Of a stretch of DNA of 64,000 bases, positions 16,935-26,190 are shown piece by piece (the first letter of the stretch is position 1; every line of letters starts with the position of its first letter). Origin of the DNA: Nocardia exalbida NBRC 100660 (GTDB lineage: Bacteria > Actinomycetota > Actinomycetes > Mycobacteriales > Mycobacteriaceae); the NCBI RefSeq assembly GCF_000308575.1, contig NZ_BAFZ01000034.1:1-64000 (forward strand), written 5' to 3'. The notes below the pieces were generated by a model that saw nothing but the letters and a program-made list of their open reading frames with translations, did not search any database and was not told the origin of the DNA. Made by a program: the position numbers and the translations under genes.

Positions 16935-17524
16935 GCTCCGGGCACGACCGGCTGCCGCCGCTGCCGGTCTCCGCACTCACCGACGAGCAACGCGCGGCCG
17001 TCCGTAGCGTGACCGACGGTCCCCGCGGCGATGTGTTCGGTCCGTTCGTCCCGCTGCTGCGCAGTCCCGTGGCGATGACGCGTCTACAGCATCTAGGGCA
17101 ATACCTTCGCTTCGAAAGTACCCTTCCACGGGATCTTTTCGAGATGGCGGTATTGCTCACCGCGCGCGCACGAGATCAGGATTTCGAATGGGCCTATCAC
17201 GCGCCGCTGGCCCGAACCGCAGGGGTTCCGGAGCCTGTCATCCACGCGATCGCACATGATGCGGAACCCGAGAATCTCGAGACCCGAGCCTTCACCGCAC
17301 ACCGACTCGTCGCAGCGTCGTTGCATACCAATGAGATCGATGACGAGACATACGACGAGGCTGTCGCGTGTCTGGGTGCGGAATGGGTCATCGACTTGGT
17401 CGTCACGGCCGGGTACTACTCGACACTGGCCATGGTGATGAACCTCGCGCGTACCCCTGTACTCGAAGACTCATCCGACCTCGCGATCTTCCGGTCCCCT
17501 CGCACGAAGGCAAGTCCACAATGA
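16931..17524 (+). CDS. Carboxymuconolactone decarboxylase-family protein; probable CTG start
   Basis: An AhpD/CMD-fold protein of about 197 residues. The recognisable core includes GPRGDVFGPFVPLLRSP, LFEMAVLLTARARDQDFEW and a final helix region with LVVTAGYYST. The family lead-in RLPPLP...LTDEQRAAV lies upstream of the first canonical start (GTG 17009), with no ATG/GTG/TTG before the in-frame stop at 16919. A CTG at 16931 overlaps the FAH stop as CTGA and has GAGGG 6 bases upstream. This copies the ATGA and GTGA junctions of the same operon. The usual catalytic CxxC of AhpD is absent, as in CMD proteins. The role may be lactone or ring-product decarboxylation. Confidence 0.75.
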   Translation: MSSGHDRLPPLPVSALTDEQRAAVRSVTDGPRGDVFGPFVPLLRSPVAMTRLQHLGQYLRFESTLPRDLFEMAVLLTARARDQDFEWAYHAPLARTAGVPEPVIHAIAHDAEPENLETRAFTAHRLVAASLHTNEIDDETYDEAVACLGAEWVIDLVVTAGYYSTLAMVMNLARTPVLEDSSDLAIFRSPRTKASPQ

Positions 17525-17943
17525 ACCTACTCCGTACCGCCGCTCGCATCCTGACAGGATCGACCTACGCGATCCTGGGTTGGGAAGCCGCGCGCACGCC
17601 GGGCCCACGCGTCGAGATGGCAGCGGGCACCCTCGCGGCGATGCGCAAGCTCGTCCCCCTCCCCGCAGACGACGAACTGATTGTGCGCGGCAACGGCGCC
17701 ATCCAAGCTGTGGGCGGAACTCTCTTCGCGATGGGTCTGTTCCCCGGCCCGGCCGCAGCCGTGATCGCAGCCTCCTTGATACCGACCACCGTCGCGGGTC
17801 ACCCGTACTGGACCATCGTCGACCCTGACGTCCGAAAGGCGCAGCGTATCCAGTTCCAAAAGAACCTCGCGATGCTGGCCGGCCTTGTCTTCGGCTATCT
17901 GGATTCCCGGCCGATCCCACCGAGCCCGGGGACTTCGCGGTAG
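17521..17943 (+). CDS. DoxX-like small membrane protein
   Basis: A 140-residue integral membrane protein with about four hydrophobic segments (ILTGSTYAILGWEAA, VGGTLFAMGLFPGPAAAVIAASLIP, LAMLAGLVFGYLD), consistent with the DoxX/DoxD family. It starts inside the CMD stop codon (ATGA). A place at the end of a catabolic operon suggests redox coupling or a membrane accessory role, but no specific function can be read. Confidence 0.7.
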   Translation: MNLLRTAARILTGSTYAILGWEAARTPGPRVEMAAGTLAAMRKLVPLPADDELIVRGNGAIQAVGGTLFAMGLFPGPAAAVIAASLIPTTVAGHPYWTIVDPDVRKAQRIQFQKNLAMLAGLVFGYLDSRPIPPSPGTSR

Positions 17944-17971
17944 TCCGAGGATCTCTGAGCAGGAGGCCGCG

Positions 17972-18580
17972 ATGCCGCCGAAGGCTGTCGGTCAGCGCCG
18001 TCGTCCGACGCAGGAGCGTGCGAAGGCGACCAGGGAGCACATCCTCGACACGGCCGCCCGGTTGTTCGGGGAGCGCGGTATCGCCAACACCTCGACGAAC
18101 CGGATCGCGGTGGAGGCCGGGGTGAGCATCGGCACGGTCTATCGGTACTTCGCTGATCGCTCTGTCTTGGTCGATGAGCTGCTCGAGCGGTTGCTCGACA
18201 CCATCGAGCGGCGGTTCACGCGGCGAGTGTTCGGTCTCTCGGAAAAGTCGATCGTGGAGATCGTTACCGACATTCTCGAAGTAATCACCGGCGAGTTGGT
18301 TGCCAACGCGCAGTTGGTACGTGCACTGGTTGCGGGAGTGCAGTTCTACAGCAGTGGTATCCCGGAGTTCGAACCTCGGCTGCGCCTGTTGGTCAAGGTG
18401 CTGTTGATTCAAATTCTCGGGCCGGGCGACGATCATGAATACGAATTGATGACATTCGTTTTGATCAATACCGGTTTTGCGGCGGTATTGCGCGCGTCGG
18501 CCTTGGAGGGCGACAGTCGCGAACGGATGGAGGCGGTCGATATGACGGCGCGGATGATCGCGGCCTGGATCGAGGCGTAA
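17972..18580 (+). CDS. TetR-family transcriptional regulator
   Basis: A 202-residue regulator with a classical TetR helix-turn-helix (about 18-65: ILDTAARLFGERGIANTSTN, AGVSIGTVYRYFADR) and a helical ligand domain. AGGAGG precedes the ATG, 28 bases after the DoxX-like gene. It reads in the same direction as the catabolic operon, so it could be its last gene or a local repressor. The ligand is unknown. Confidence 0.9.
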   Translation: MPPKAVGQRRRPTQERAKATREHILDTAARLFGERGIANTSTNRIAVEAGVSIGTVYRYFADRSVLVDELLERLLDTIERRFTRRVFGLSEKSIVEIVTDILEVITGELVANAQLVRALVAGVQFYSSGIPEFEPRLRLLVKVLLIQILGPGDDHEYELMTFVLINTGFAAVLRASALEGDSRERMEAVDMTARMIAAWIEA

Positions 18581-18968
18581 GTCGACCCTACGGCCGCGTG
18601 AAATCCGGGTCGGCCGAGAAAACGCCTCTCGAGTCGCCGAGGCGCTCTACCTGCCTCGACCCCACCGATGCCAGAACGCCCTCCGTCATGCCAGCGGGGC
18701 ACAGGTGCGCAGGCCCGATCGGCGATCGTGGCTTCGCGGGATCGCGGAGGAGACGGAATAGGTGCTCTCGGCCGGATTCGAGCGAGCGCCGTCCTGGCAG
18801 CCGGTTCCCGCGACCGAGCACCCAGCCGATTGCCGCGGCGATCGAATCAGTAGGTAGCTCGTCTGTCGTTTCATGGCTCGATCGGTCGGTCCCTGATGTA
18901 TTGCGCACCCTTAAGGCGCAACGCTCAGAGGAGCTGGTGTCTCGATACGTCATAGATAGGACCGACCA
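18581..18968. other. Intergenic stretch, no clear gene
   Basis: Open frames exist on both strands. A minus-strand segment (about 18588-18874, containing SIAAAIGWVLGRGNRLPGR) reads somewhat protein-like but has no convincing start and would run antisense through the DUF4254 gene. I cannot assign a gene here. Confidence 0.3.
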
Positions 18969-19175
18969 TTGAGGTGTGTGCAGATCACTGTGGACGAAAG
19001 CACGGGAATATCCTCGGGCGTCGCGGGTGAGCCGATGCTGTCGCTCGGCGAGCCGCCCTGTGCGCGCAGCGCCCTCCGGACTCATGCGGTTCCTCCAGGT
19101 GAGAGCCTCGACTTCCCGAGGTTCCTCGGTGGGGTCAGGAGAACCCTCAGCGCTGCGAAGGAGGCGGCGCGATGA
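18969..19175 (+). CDS. Small protein coupled to DUF4254 gene, hypothetical
   Basis: A 68-residue frame starting at TTG. It ends in a TGA overlapping the ATG of the next gene (ATGA), a strong hint that it is translated, and G/C dominates its third positions. No motif or family is recognised, and it has no signal peptide or membrane segment. If it is not real, the overlap is chance. Confidence 0.4.
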   Translation: MRCVQITVDESTGISSGVAGEPMLSLGEPPCARSALRTHAVPPGESLDFPRFLGGVRRTLSAAKEAAR

Positions 19176-19708
19176 GGCAGCTCTCCGCGTATCAGCCGGG
19201 TTGTCCGTCACCGGGCCTGCGGCCGAGTGACCAATCGTTGCCGTTACTGGCGCCGGACGAGTTGCTTCGGGCGATCGCCGGGCGGGCGAGTGACGGTTCG
19301 CCGCTTGTCGGATGGGCGCGTGAACTCGGCGATCTGCACGCTGAACTGGTGCGCTTCCGGCTCGGCCGGGTACCGCAGGGAAGCGATTTCGACGATGACC
19401 GGGTTCGTTCGGAGATCGATCGCTTAATGGGCGAGATCGACACGTGGGCAGTGCGGCACATTCTATGGACAAAATGTGGGCGTATGTACACACATTCGCT
19501 GGGGGAGGTGATGGGCCATATCGCAAAAATGTACGCCGAGGCATGGTGGACGGTACTGCACACGGCTGATGCTGACCAATGGCACGACGTCTGGGTGCGT
19601 TTGAGTGAGGTTCGCGAGGGCTACGCCTATATGGTCGACGAAATCCGATCCGGGCGGCTTCAGCTTCCATTGGGATTGTGTGTGATTCCAGCTCCGGGAG
19701 TCGGATGA
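19172..19708 (+). CDS. DUF4254-like protein
   Basis: A 178-residue soluble, mostly helical protein. Features include APDELLRAIAG, ELGDLHAELVRFRLG, EIDRLMGEIDTWAVRH and a central HSLGEVMGHIAKMYAEAW, which resemble actinobacterial DUF4254 proteins. AAGGAGG lies 8 bases before the ATG. No enzymatic motif is evident. It precedes a large ATPase regulator by about 480 bases. Family assignment is from memory of the pattern. Confidence 0.6.
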   Translation: MRQLSAYQPGCPSPGLRPSDQSLPLLAPDELLRAIAGRASDGSPLVGWARELGDLHAELVRFRLGRVPQGSDFDDDRVRSEIDRLMGEIDTWAVRHILWTKCGRMYTHSLGEVMGHIAKMYAEAWWTVLHTADADQWHDVWVRLSEVREGYAYMVDEIRSGRLQLPLGLCVIPAPGVG

Positions 19709-20188
19709 TTACCCTACGCATTGCGTCGCGCGATAACGACCCATGCACCGGTTTCGAGTGCGTAGAAGAATGAATGCGCTCCGGCGCGAAAACATCAGGT
19801 GGTACCGAATGAATTCGATGTTTTGCTCGTGCTGTCGGGACATTGCGCTGTCGGAAACGGATTTCCATAGCTGCCCACGCATCTCTTGCGCGAATTCGGA
19901 TACACGAGCGCGAATGACTCCGGCAGATTGGAAAGCTGTGGCCAGTTGGCTCAACCCCGGACGAAACCGTCTGGTGGGACAAATGGGGCCAGAATAGGCC
20001 GGAGACCCAGGGGGTGCAGATCCGCGACAGGTACGCGAATCTGAGACACCGCTATATTGGCCGGCCTGCGATCCACGCGCGATCCGCAGCAGGAAAACAG
20101 GCGGTGAGCGGGGGATATGTGCGGAAGGCCGGTCGTTCGAGCGCCAGCGGCATCTGGAGTTGCTCAGGTATAGCTGGTGTCGTCCTGG
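19709..20188. other. Intergenic stretch before the ATPase regulator
   Basis: 480 bases with only short, unconvincing frames (84 and 60 codons on plus; a longer Arg/Ser-rich frame on minus). A possible -10 box TATAGC (20169-20174) lies 14 bases before the chosen ATG of the next gene. Nothing else is seen. Confidence 0.35.
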
Positions 20189-22819
20189 ATGACTAGGCTT
20201 CACCTCATGTCGGCGGCACGCGGAACGCGACCGGGGGTCCGGGCTGGGGGGGCAGGGGACTTCGTCGGCCGTGACGAGGAAGTGGAAAAGATCGTCGGCT
20301 TACTGCTGTCATCGGCTCGGTTGATTACTTTGATCGGTCCTGGCGGTATCGGCAAAACGAGCGTGGCAGCCGAGGTTGTTCGCCGTATCCGTAAATCGAG
20401 TAGCGCTCCGGTCTACTGGGTGCGGCTGGCTCGACTGAGCAAAGGCTCCGATTCCGCTGCTGTCGAGGAGGCGGTCTCTCACGAAGTGGTCGGGTCCGAC
20501 TTCTCGGGGCGGCCGGGATGGGAAACCCTCGTCGCGAAGCTGACCATGAGTGGCGAAGCGGAGAGTAAAAAGAATCCCGTACTGGTCATGGACAACTGTG
20601 AACATGTGCTCGAAGGTGCTGGTCAGGTGATCACGGACCTGCTCGAGGCGGTGCCGGGTTCGACCATCCTGGCAACCAGTCGCGAGGCCGTAGGCTGGGT
20701 GGACGAGTACCTGGTGGCGATTCCCTCGTTGCCGCTCGAACACGCGGTGGTTTTGTTCCGGCAGCGTGCCGAACTCACCGGCCATCCCATCGGCAACAAA
20801 GGCGATCTTGCGTTGGCCACCCGGATATGTCGTCATATGAATAATTCTCCGTTGTATATCCGCCTTGCGGCTGCGCGGCTATCCCAGCAACCTCTGGAAA
20901 TGATCGCCCGAGAATTGAGCGGCGAGGTAACGGACAAGCGGACGCGGTGGGCTCATTGGCCGCGGTTCGGAGCTGAGCCCCGACATCGAGGAGTGCGTGA
21001 CGCCATCGCGTGGTCCTATGATCTGTGCCAGGACCGAGAACGGCTGCTATTGGACCGCATGTCGGTGTTCGCCGCCGGATATGACACAAGTCCCGAGGGC
21101 GATGTTCGCTCAGCCGCCGATGTCGGTGTCGACCTCGACACCATCGTGGCCGTGTGCTCGGACGATCACCTACACCGCGCAGACTCACAGCGCCTCGGGA
21201 ACTCTGTCACGCTGTCGGCCGAAGACATCGGCGGCGTGCTCGAGCGTCTGGTCGACCAGTCTCTGGTCACGGCCCACAGGACGCCTACCACCGTCCGGTA
21301 CTCCTTGCTGGAAAGTGTCCGAGTGTTCGGGGCGCAGCGACTGGCGGAACGATCCACTGCGAAGGCAGACGAACCCGCGCGGCTGGCTGGGCGTCATCGC
21401 CGCTACTACCGGGACAAGATGATCGCGGCGCAGATGAAATGGTTCCGGCCTGGCGCGCGTGATCTGTTCGGCTGGATCCGGGCCGCTTGGGACAATCTCG
21501 CCAAGGCGATCGAGACAAGTCTGAACTCCGGCGATGCGGCACTCGGCTTGGAAGTCTCCACGAGTCTGATGCTGCTCCCGTTTGTCATAGGATCACCCCG
21601 TGAAGTGCGCGGCTGGATCCAGCGCACACTTCAGGCAACCCGCATGTCGACGTCGACCCCAGATGACCTGCAGATTCGAGCCATGGCTCTGATCGGATGG
21701 TCCGCCCTCATGGCAGGCAAGACCGCCGAAGGCGAGCAGATGCTTGCGGATTGCACGGCTGCCTGCCTCCGCGGCTCGAAAACCATGCCCGATCTGCCGC
21801 GGGCCCTGCAGCAGGACATCGGCCTTCCGGCCCCAGCCGAATTCGCATGGGGCACAGAACTCCTGCTCGTCCATCGAGACCCGATGGCCATCACGGTATT
21901 CGCTCGCGCCCGTCAGAAGGCGACCGCACGCGGGGATCTCGGCTTCGAGATCAGGTGTTCGGATATGGAGACCTGGGCCGCAAGCTTCGTCGGATCGGCA
22001 CAGCAAGCGCTGCAGATCACCCGGCACTACCTCGACGTCGCAACCGCATCCGACTCCGAATGGGCGAAGGGATTCGCCGAAAATGCACGGGCAGTGGCGC
22101 TGGCGAAGCACGCGAACCCAACTGAGGCGCTATACGTTGCTCGAAGTGCGCTCGCGCATCATATGTCGACACGTGACAGCTGGGGCGAATCGTGGGCGGT
22201 GCACATACGAATCTACGCGCTGGCGCGGGCCATCAGTGCGATGATGGCGACGGCAGGCACCGACCGTGCAGTACTCACCGAACTGGCGAGAGAGGCTGCG
22301 CAACTCGTCGGTGGGGCCGCCACGCTCCGCGCGGAGTTGAGCATCGAGGTCGATGATCTGCGGCCATTCGCCGGTGAAATAGCCGAGGCGATCGAGGTGG
22401 TCCGCAGCGTGCTGGGGCGCGATGCATTCGCCACCGAGCGGCGGAAGGGCTCCCTGCTGCGCTCGGAGTTGCGCGAGGTCCAGCGGCTGGCGCTGGGGAC
22501 GCTATCCACCGACAGGTTGCCGATAGATCATCCTGCCAGGAAGGGCAGTCCTTCACATTGGTACGAACTGTCCACCGCTGAGCAGCATGTGGCAATCCTG
22601 GCCGCAGCAGGGTGGACGAACTCCGCGATCGCCGCCCGCCGAGGAAGCTCGTCCAAGACCATCGAAGCGCAGATGGCTGCGATCCTTCGGAAATTGGTGA
22701 TCAACTCTCGCGAACACATCCTCGAGCTCGTGCCCGAGAACGAGATCGAATCGGTCCGATCAGCAGCGGCGACTCGCTCCGTCAAGAATCGGCCCGGGCC
22801 ACGGATGCGTGACGGCTAG
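20189..22819 (+). CDS. Large ATPase transcriptional regulator (NB-ARC/STAND type) with C-terminal LuxR HTH
   Basis: About 876 residues. An N-terminal P-loop domain has Walker A GPGGIGKTS (about 45-53), Walker B PVLVMDNCEH and the sensor ILATSREA. A winged-helix and helical-repeat middle region (RDAIAWSYDLCQDRERLLLDRMSVF; TPR-like repeats about 420-720) follows. The C-terminus has a LuxR-type helix-turn-helix (LSTAEQHVAILAAAGWTNSAIAARRG, SSKTIEAQMAAILRKL). Proteins of this build are ATP-dependent signal-sensing activators. The start is uncertain: GTG 20177, ATG 20189 and ATG 20207 are possible and none has a clear Shine-Dalgarno. Confidence 0.85.
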   Translation: MTRLHLMSAARGTRPGVRAGGAGDFVGRDEEVEKIVGLLLSSARLITLIGPGGIGKTSVAAEVVRRIRKSSSAPVYWVRLARLSKGSDSAAVEEAVSHEVVGSDFSGRPGWETLVAKLTMSGEAESKKNPVLVMDNCEHVLEGAGQVITDLLEAVPGSTILATSREAVGWVDEYLVAIPSLPLEHAVVLFRQRAELTGHPIGNKGDLALATRICRHMNNSPLYIRLAAARLSQQPLEMIARELSGEVTDKRTRWAHWPRFGAEPRHRGVRDAIAWSYDLCQDRERLLLDRMSVFAAGYDTSPEGDVRSAADVGVDLDTIVAVCSDDHLHRADSQRLGNSVTLSAEDIGGVLERLVDQSLVTAHRTPTTVRYSLLESVRVFGAQRLAERSTAKADEPARLAGRHRRYYRDKMIAAQMKWFRPGARDLFGWIRAAWDNLAKAIETSLNSGDAALGLEVSTSLMLLPFVIGSPREVRGWIQRTLQATRMSTSTPDDLQIRAMALIGWSALMAGKTAEGEQMLADCTAACLRGSKTMPDLPRALQQDIGLPAPAEFAWGTELLLVHRDPMAITVFARARQKATARGDLGFEIRCSDMETWAASFVGSAQQALQITRHYLDVATASDSEWAKGFAENARAVALAKHANPTEALYVARSALAHHMSTRDSWGESWAVHIRIYALARAISAMMATAGTDRAVLTELAREAAQLVGGAATLRAELSIEVDDLRPFAGEIAEAIEVVRSVLGRDAFATERRKGSLLRSELREVQRLALGTLSTDRLPIDHPARKGSPSHWYELSTAEQHVAILAAAGWTNSAIAARRGSSSKTIEAQMAAILRKLVINSREHILELVPENEIESVRSAAATRSVKNRPGPRMRDG

Positions 22820-23171
22820 TACCACGTCCGCAGTCTGGCTCGCTGGCCACCGTCTTCGGCCGTGGCCGGGCGGCGAAAGCGCTTTCGTCCCTGCGCTATG
22901 AGTGTTGCGTGCGCGGCAGCGCCGATGCGAGCGAGCACCGTGTCCGAGGTCGTCACGGTCTTAGTCGCCTATTGCCGAAAAATACGGAAAAGGCGACGCG
23001 CGCGGTCAGCAGGTCGATCGGACGGAAGGATCCGTCCTCGGCAGTTGACGGGCCGGACGGACACCCTCAAGTATAAGAAGAACGTATAGGTCGATACGAA
23101 ACATTCACTTCCGCGATAGCTCTGGCGCCCTCAGTCTTGAGACGAGCGTCACGTCAACGAAGGAGTGACCA
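22820..23171. promoter_or_regulatory. Upstream region of the flavin reductase operon
   Basis: 350 bases without a gene. A perfect 14-base palindrome CGAAAGC/GCTTTCG lies at 22874-22887. Nearer the operon is a dyad CGTAT-N6-ATACG (23083-23098), a possible operator. TTGACG occurs at 23045 but no well-spaced -10 box follows. Confidence 0.35.
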
Positions 23172-23480
23172 GTGTTCGTAAGACTCTCCAGCAACACCGC
23201 GACCGTGCACCAGGCCGACGACTGCCACCGTCTGCATGTGCTCACGGACTTGCCGGACGCGGAACTCGCCGACGCCCTGCACGTCACCGGCGCGGGCCGC
23301 ATGCGCGCCGACGGCGACATCGATCTCGATGTCGGCCGTCTATTCCGGCACGCGAAGGCCGTCGCTACCCTCGCCGACTGGTCCGAGCAGTGGGAACGGA
23401 TGATCGACTACGCGACCGCCCGCCGCTGGGTCAGCGCCGACGGGGCATTCGTCCGCACGCATGTGGAGGCGACGCGATGA
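23172..23480 (+). CDS. Small conserved-looking protein, first gene of oxygenase operon
   Basis: A 102-residue soluble protein starting at GTG, with AAGGAG 8 bases upstream, and ending in an ATGA overlap with the flavin reductase gene. Aromatic and acidic residues are spread evenly (LADWSEQWERMIDYATARRW), consistent with a folded helical protein. I do not recognise the family. Position suggests an accessory factor to the two-component oxygenases of this operon. Confidence 0.6.
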   Translation: MFVRLSSNTATVHQADDCHRLHVLTDLPDAELADALHVTGAGRMRADGDIDLDVGRLFRHAKAVATLADWSEQWERMIDYATARRWVSADGAFVRTHVEATR

Positions 23481-23992
23481 GCGGTCTTCCCGATCTGCGG
23501 TCGGTCACCCCAGAGGAGTTCCGCGCCATTCTGGGGCATCTGCCCACCTCAGTGGTCGTGGTGACGGCGGTCGACGAGCACGGCCCGATCGGCATGACGG
23601 TCGGTACGTTCACCTCGGTATCGCTGGATCCGATGCTCGTCGGATTCCTGCCCGCCGACAACTCCGCGAGTTGGGCGCGTATTCGGGCGGTCGGTTCGTT
23701 CTGCGCGAATGTTCTCAGCGCCGACCAGGTCTCGCTGTGCCAGGCCTTCGCCGCACGAACCAAAGACAAGTTCTCGGGCGTGGATTGGCGGGCCTCCGAA
23801 TCCGGCTCACCCATCCTGCCCGATGTCGTCGCGTGGATCGACTGTGACATCCAATCCGTGTGTCCCGCAGGTGATCACGTGCTCGTCCTCGGCGCGATCC
23901 GTGAAATCGGCGTCGAACCAGGCGCGTCCCCGTTGATCTTCCACCGCGGCGCTTTCGGCCGCGTTCATTACGCGGCAGCCGCAGCGTCCTGA
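23477..23992 (+). CDS. Flavin reductase (HpaC-like)
   Basis: A 171-residue NAD(P)H:flavin reductase with the usual motifs FRAILGHLPTSVVVVTA, GMTVGTFTSVSLDP, SFCANVLSADQ and a C-terminal PLIFHRGAFGRVHY. It is expected to deliver FMNH2 or FADH2 by diffusion to the luciferase-like and acyl-CoA-dehydrogenase-like oxygenases encoded downstream. It overlaps the preceding small ORF by four bases. Confidence 0.9.
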   Translation: MSGLPDLRSVTPEEFRAILGHLPTSVVVVTAVDEHGPIGMTVGTFTSVSLDPMLVGFLPADNSASWARIRAVGSFCANVLSADQVSLCQAFAARTKDKFSGVDWRASESGSPILPDVVAWIDCDIQSVCPAGDHVLVLGAIREIGVEPGASPLIFHRGAFGRVHYAAAAAS

Positions 23993-24038
23993 TCGCATCG
24001 CATCACCAATTTTCTCCTGAACCAAGGAATACGACAGC

Positions 24039-25067
24039 ATGCCTGCACTGCACGACGATCCCGGCACCGTGAAGGTGACTCACCAATACGGCCTGGGAAT
24101 CCACGACACGGCCGCGGACAGCGACTGCCTCGACCCCGGCTGGCAACGACGCCAACTGCTGGAATACCTCGATTTCGCGGTAGAGGCAGAGGAACTCGGC
24201 TACGACGGATTGACCCTGACCGAACACCATGTGCCACGGATCTCGAACCCCTCACCGCATCTGCTGCTGGCCAACGTCGCGGCCCGCACGAACCGCATCC
24301 GCCTGGGCACGGCGATCACCGTCCTGCCGCTCTACAACCCGGTCCGAGTCGCTGAGGAAGCCGGTATGCTCGACCTGCTCAGCGACGGCCGATTCGAATT
24401 GGGAATCGGGCGAGGTAATCCGGTCGAGTACGAGATGGTGACCGGGCACAGCCCCGCCCGCAGCGGCCCGCATTTCAGCGAGAGCTGCGAACTGCTCGAC
24501 AAGGCGCTGACCACTGGGGACTTCACTTTCGACGGCGAGTTCCATCGGCGGCCGCGACCGATCACCGTCACCCCGGATGCACGGAGCGTGCCGGTGTGGA
24601 TGGCCGCCCAGAGTGATTTCTCGGTCGACTACGCCGCCGGCAAGGGATGGAATCTGCTGCGCAATTTCGGCGACAACCAGACCCATCGCGCGGCTTTCGA
24701 CCGCTATCTGCGCGAATCCGACCGTGCCGGTTACTCACGGTCCGGCGCGAACTTCATGGTGTCGCAATTCGTATGCCTGGGTGCCACCGAGACCGAAGCC
24801 GAGCAGAGCCGAGAGCGCCTGCTCGAGGTTTTCTCCGGACTCACCAGGCCGACCGGTCCGGTCACCGATAGCGCCGCCGCACCGCACCCGCCCATCGTGT
24901 GTGGGACACCGGATCAGGTGCTGGATACTCTGCAGCGCACCGTGATCGAGACCGGTGCACGACGGCTGATGATCGAGGCCATTTCCCGGGACGAAACCCG
25001 GGTTTTCGCCAAGGAGGTCCTGCCCGCGTTGCGGGCCATCCCGATCAGCGGATCGGATAGCCGATGA
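24039..25067 (+). CDS. LLM-class flavin-dependent oxidoreductase (luciferase-like)
   Basis: A 342-residue TIM-barrel flavin monooxygenase of the bacterial luciferase family. Marks are LDFAVEAEELGYDGLTLTEHH, NRIRLGTAITVLPLYNPVRVAEE, the DGRFELGIGRGN loop and a C-terminal PHPPIVCGTPDQVLDTL region. It requires reduced flavin, which the upstream reductase can supply. Substrate unknown. The stop overlaps the next gene's start (ATGATG). Confidence 0.9.
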   Translation: MPALHDDPGTVKVTHQYGLGIHDTAADSDCLDPGWQRRQLLEYLDFAVEAEELGYDGLTLTEHHVPRISNPSPHLLLANVAARTNRIRLGTAITVLPLYNPVRVAEEAGMLDLLSDGRFELGIGRGNPVEYEMVTGHSPARSGPHFSESCELLDKALTTGDFTFDGEFHRRPRPITVTPDARSVPVWMAAQSDFSVDYAAGKGWNLLRNFGDNQTHRAAFDRYLRESDRAGYSRSGANFMVSQFVCLGATETEAEQSRERLLEVFSGLTRPTGPVTDSAAAPHPPIVCGTPDQVLDTLQRTVIETGARRLMIEAISRDETRVFAKEVLPALRAIPISGSDSR

Positions 25068-26128
25068 TGAACGGAAGCACTGCGGTTCACCTCGCCGATC
25101 AGGGCTACTTCTGGGTGGGTGTCGAGGTGGTCGAATCCGGACACGGCGCTGTGGTCGACGGTACCGCGCTCTACGTCGAATACCAGATCCCCCACGAGCA
25201 GACCCAGCCCTTTCCTCTGGTGTTCATCCACGGCGGCGGGGCACAAGGATTGGACTGGATCGCCACCCCTGATGGCAGACCAGGCTGGCGCACGCTGGCC
25301 TTGCAACGCGGATACGCCGTCTACGTGCTGGACCGGCCCGGGCACGGCAGGGCCGGCGGCGGAGCGACTCCCAGCGGGTGGCGGCCCACCGTGGACGGTA
25401 TCGGCACGCTGTTCGCCGGCGGTGACAACCCGGACGCGACCCAGTGGCCGGGAACCGGCACCGCCGATGACCCGACCGTGGCGAACGTGCTCGCTGGCGC
25501 GGCCTGTGCGCTGCCGCCTCCTGACCAGCATCAAGAGCTGATGCGCCGCCGTGGATCGCAGCTCCTCGATCGCATCGGCCCGGCGGTCCTGATCGCCAAC
25601 TCGGCCGGATGCGCCCCGGCCTGGCTGATGGCGGATTCACGGCCCGACATGGTCAAGGCGGTCGTGGCTCTGGAACCGCTGGGACCGAGCATGTCCTGGG
25701 CCGTCACCGAGGTTCCGATGGCCTACGAACCGCCCGCCTCGACGGCCGAGGATCTCGGCTTGGTCGAGATCGATCCCGTCCCGATCGGCACCGCGACGAA
25801 GCCACTGTTTCTCGGCGAGCCTCCACCGATGCTCCGCCAGTCCGGCACACCACGCCGATTGCCTCACCTGGCACAGGTCCCGCTGGCTGTCGTTACCGGG
25901 CAGGCATCCTTCGCCAAAGCGCTCGACTCCGCGACGGTGGACTACCTGCGTGGGGCCGGTTGCCAGGTCGATCACCTCGAGCTCGGCGATCTCGGCATCT
26001 ACGGCAACGGCCATCTGGCGATGCTCGAGAAGAACAACGCTGATGTGCTGGTCGTCGTACTCGAGTGGATCGAGCATCGGACCGGCTCACCGATTGCCGC
26101 GCAGCCCGATTCGACGGTCGGTCCCTGA
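25064..26128 (+). CDS. Alpha/beta hydrolase, probable esterase
   Basis: A 354-residue alpha/beta hydrolase. The oxyanion region is LVFIHGGGAQG, the nucleophile elbow appears as LIANSAGCAPA (Ser in NSAG), an acid is likely near VVTGQASFAKALD, and the catalytic His is in IYGNGHLAMLEKN. It resembles esterases of the Tat-independent AidA/LipV-like group. No signal peptide. It sits between two flavin-dependent oxygenases and may hydrolyse an ester formed by Baeyer-Villiger type oxidation; that is inference. Confidence 0.85.
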   Translation: MMNGSTAVHLADQGYFWVGVEVVESGHGAVVDGTALYVEYQIPHEQTQPFPLVFIHGGGAQGLDWIATPDGRPGWRTLALQRGYAVYVLDRPGHGRAGGGATPSGWRPTVDGIGTLFAGGDNPDATQWPGTGTADDPTVANVLAGAACALPPPDQHQELMRRRGSQLLDRIGPAVLIANSAGCAPAWLMADSRPDMVKAVVALEPLGPSMSWAVTEVPMAYEPPASTAEDLGLVEIDPVPIGTATKPLFLGEPPPMLRQSGTPRRLPHLAQVPLAVVTGQASFAKALDSATVDYLRGAGCQVDHLELGDLGIYGNGHLAMLEKNNADVLVVVLEWIEHRTGSPIAAQPDSTVGP

Positions 26129-26190
26129 CTGCCCATCTCTCTTATTCCTTCGTCGGCCGATCGGCCCGTTCAACAGATTCGAGGACAGAT

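Noticed and set aside
18660..18680. CCAGAACG as a further IclR operator
   Set aside because: No left arm at the required 5-base spacing.
18588..19982. A 464-codon minus frame over the DUF4254 region
   Set aside because: It overlaps a better-supported gene with a strong ribosome site; only its last about 90 codons look protein-like, not enough to call.
22275..22785. Minus frames opposite the LuxR end
   Set aside because: Arg/Ser-rich shadows; the sense strand encodes a clear HTH.
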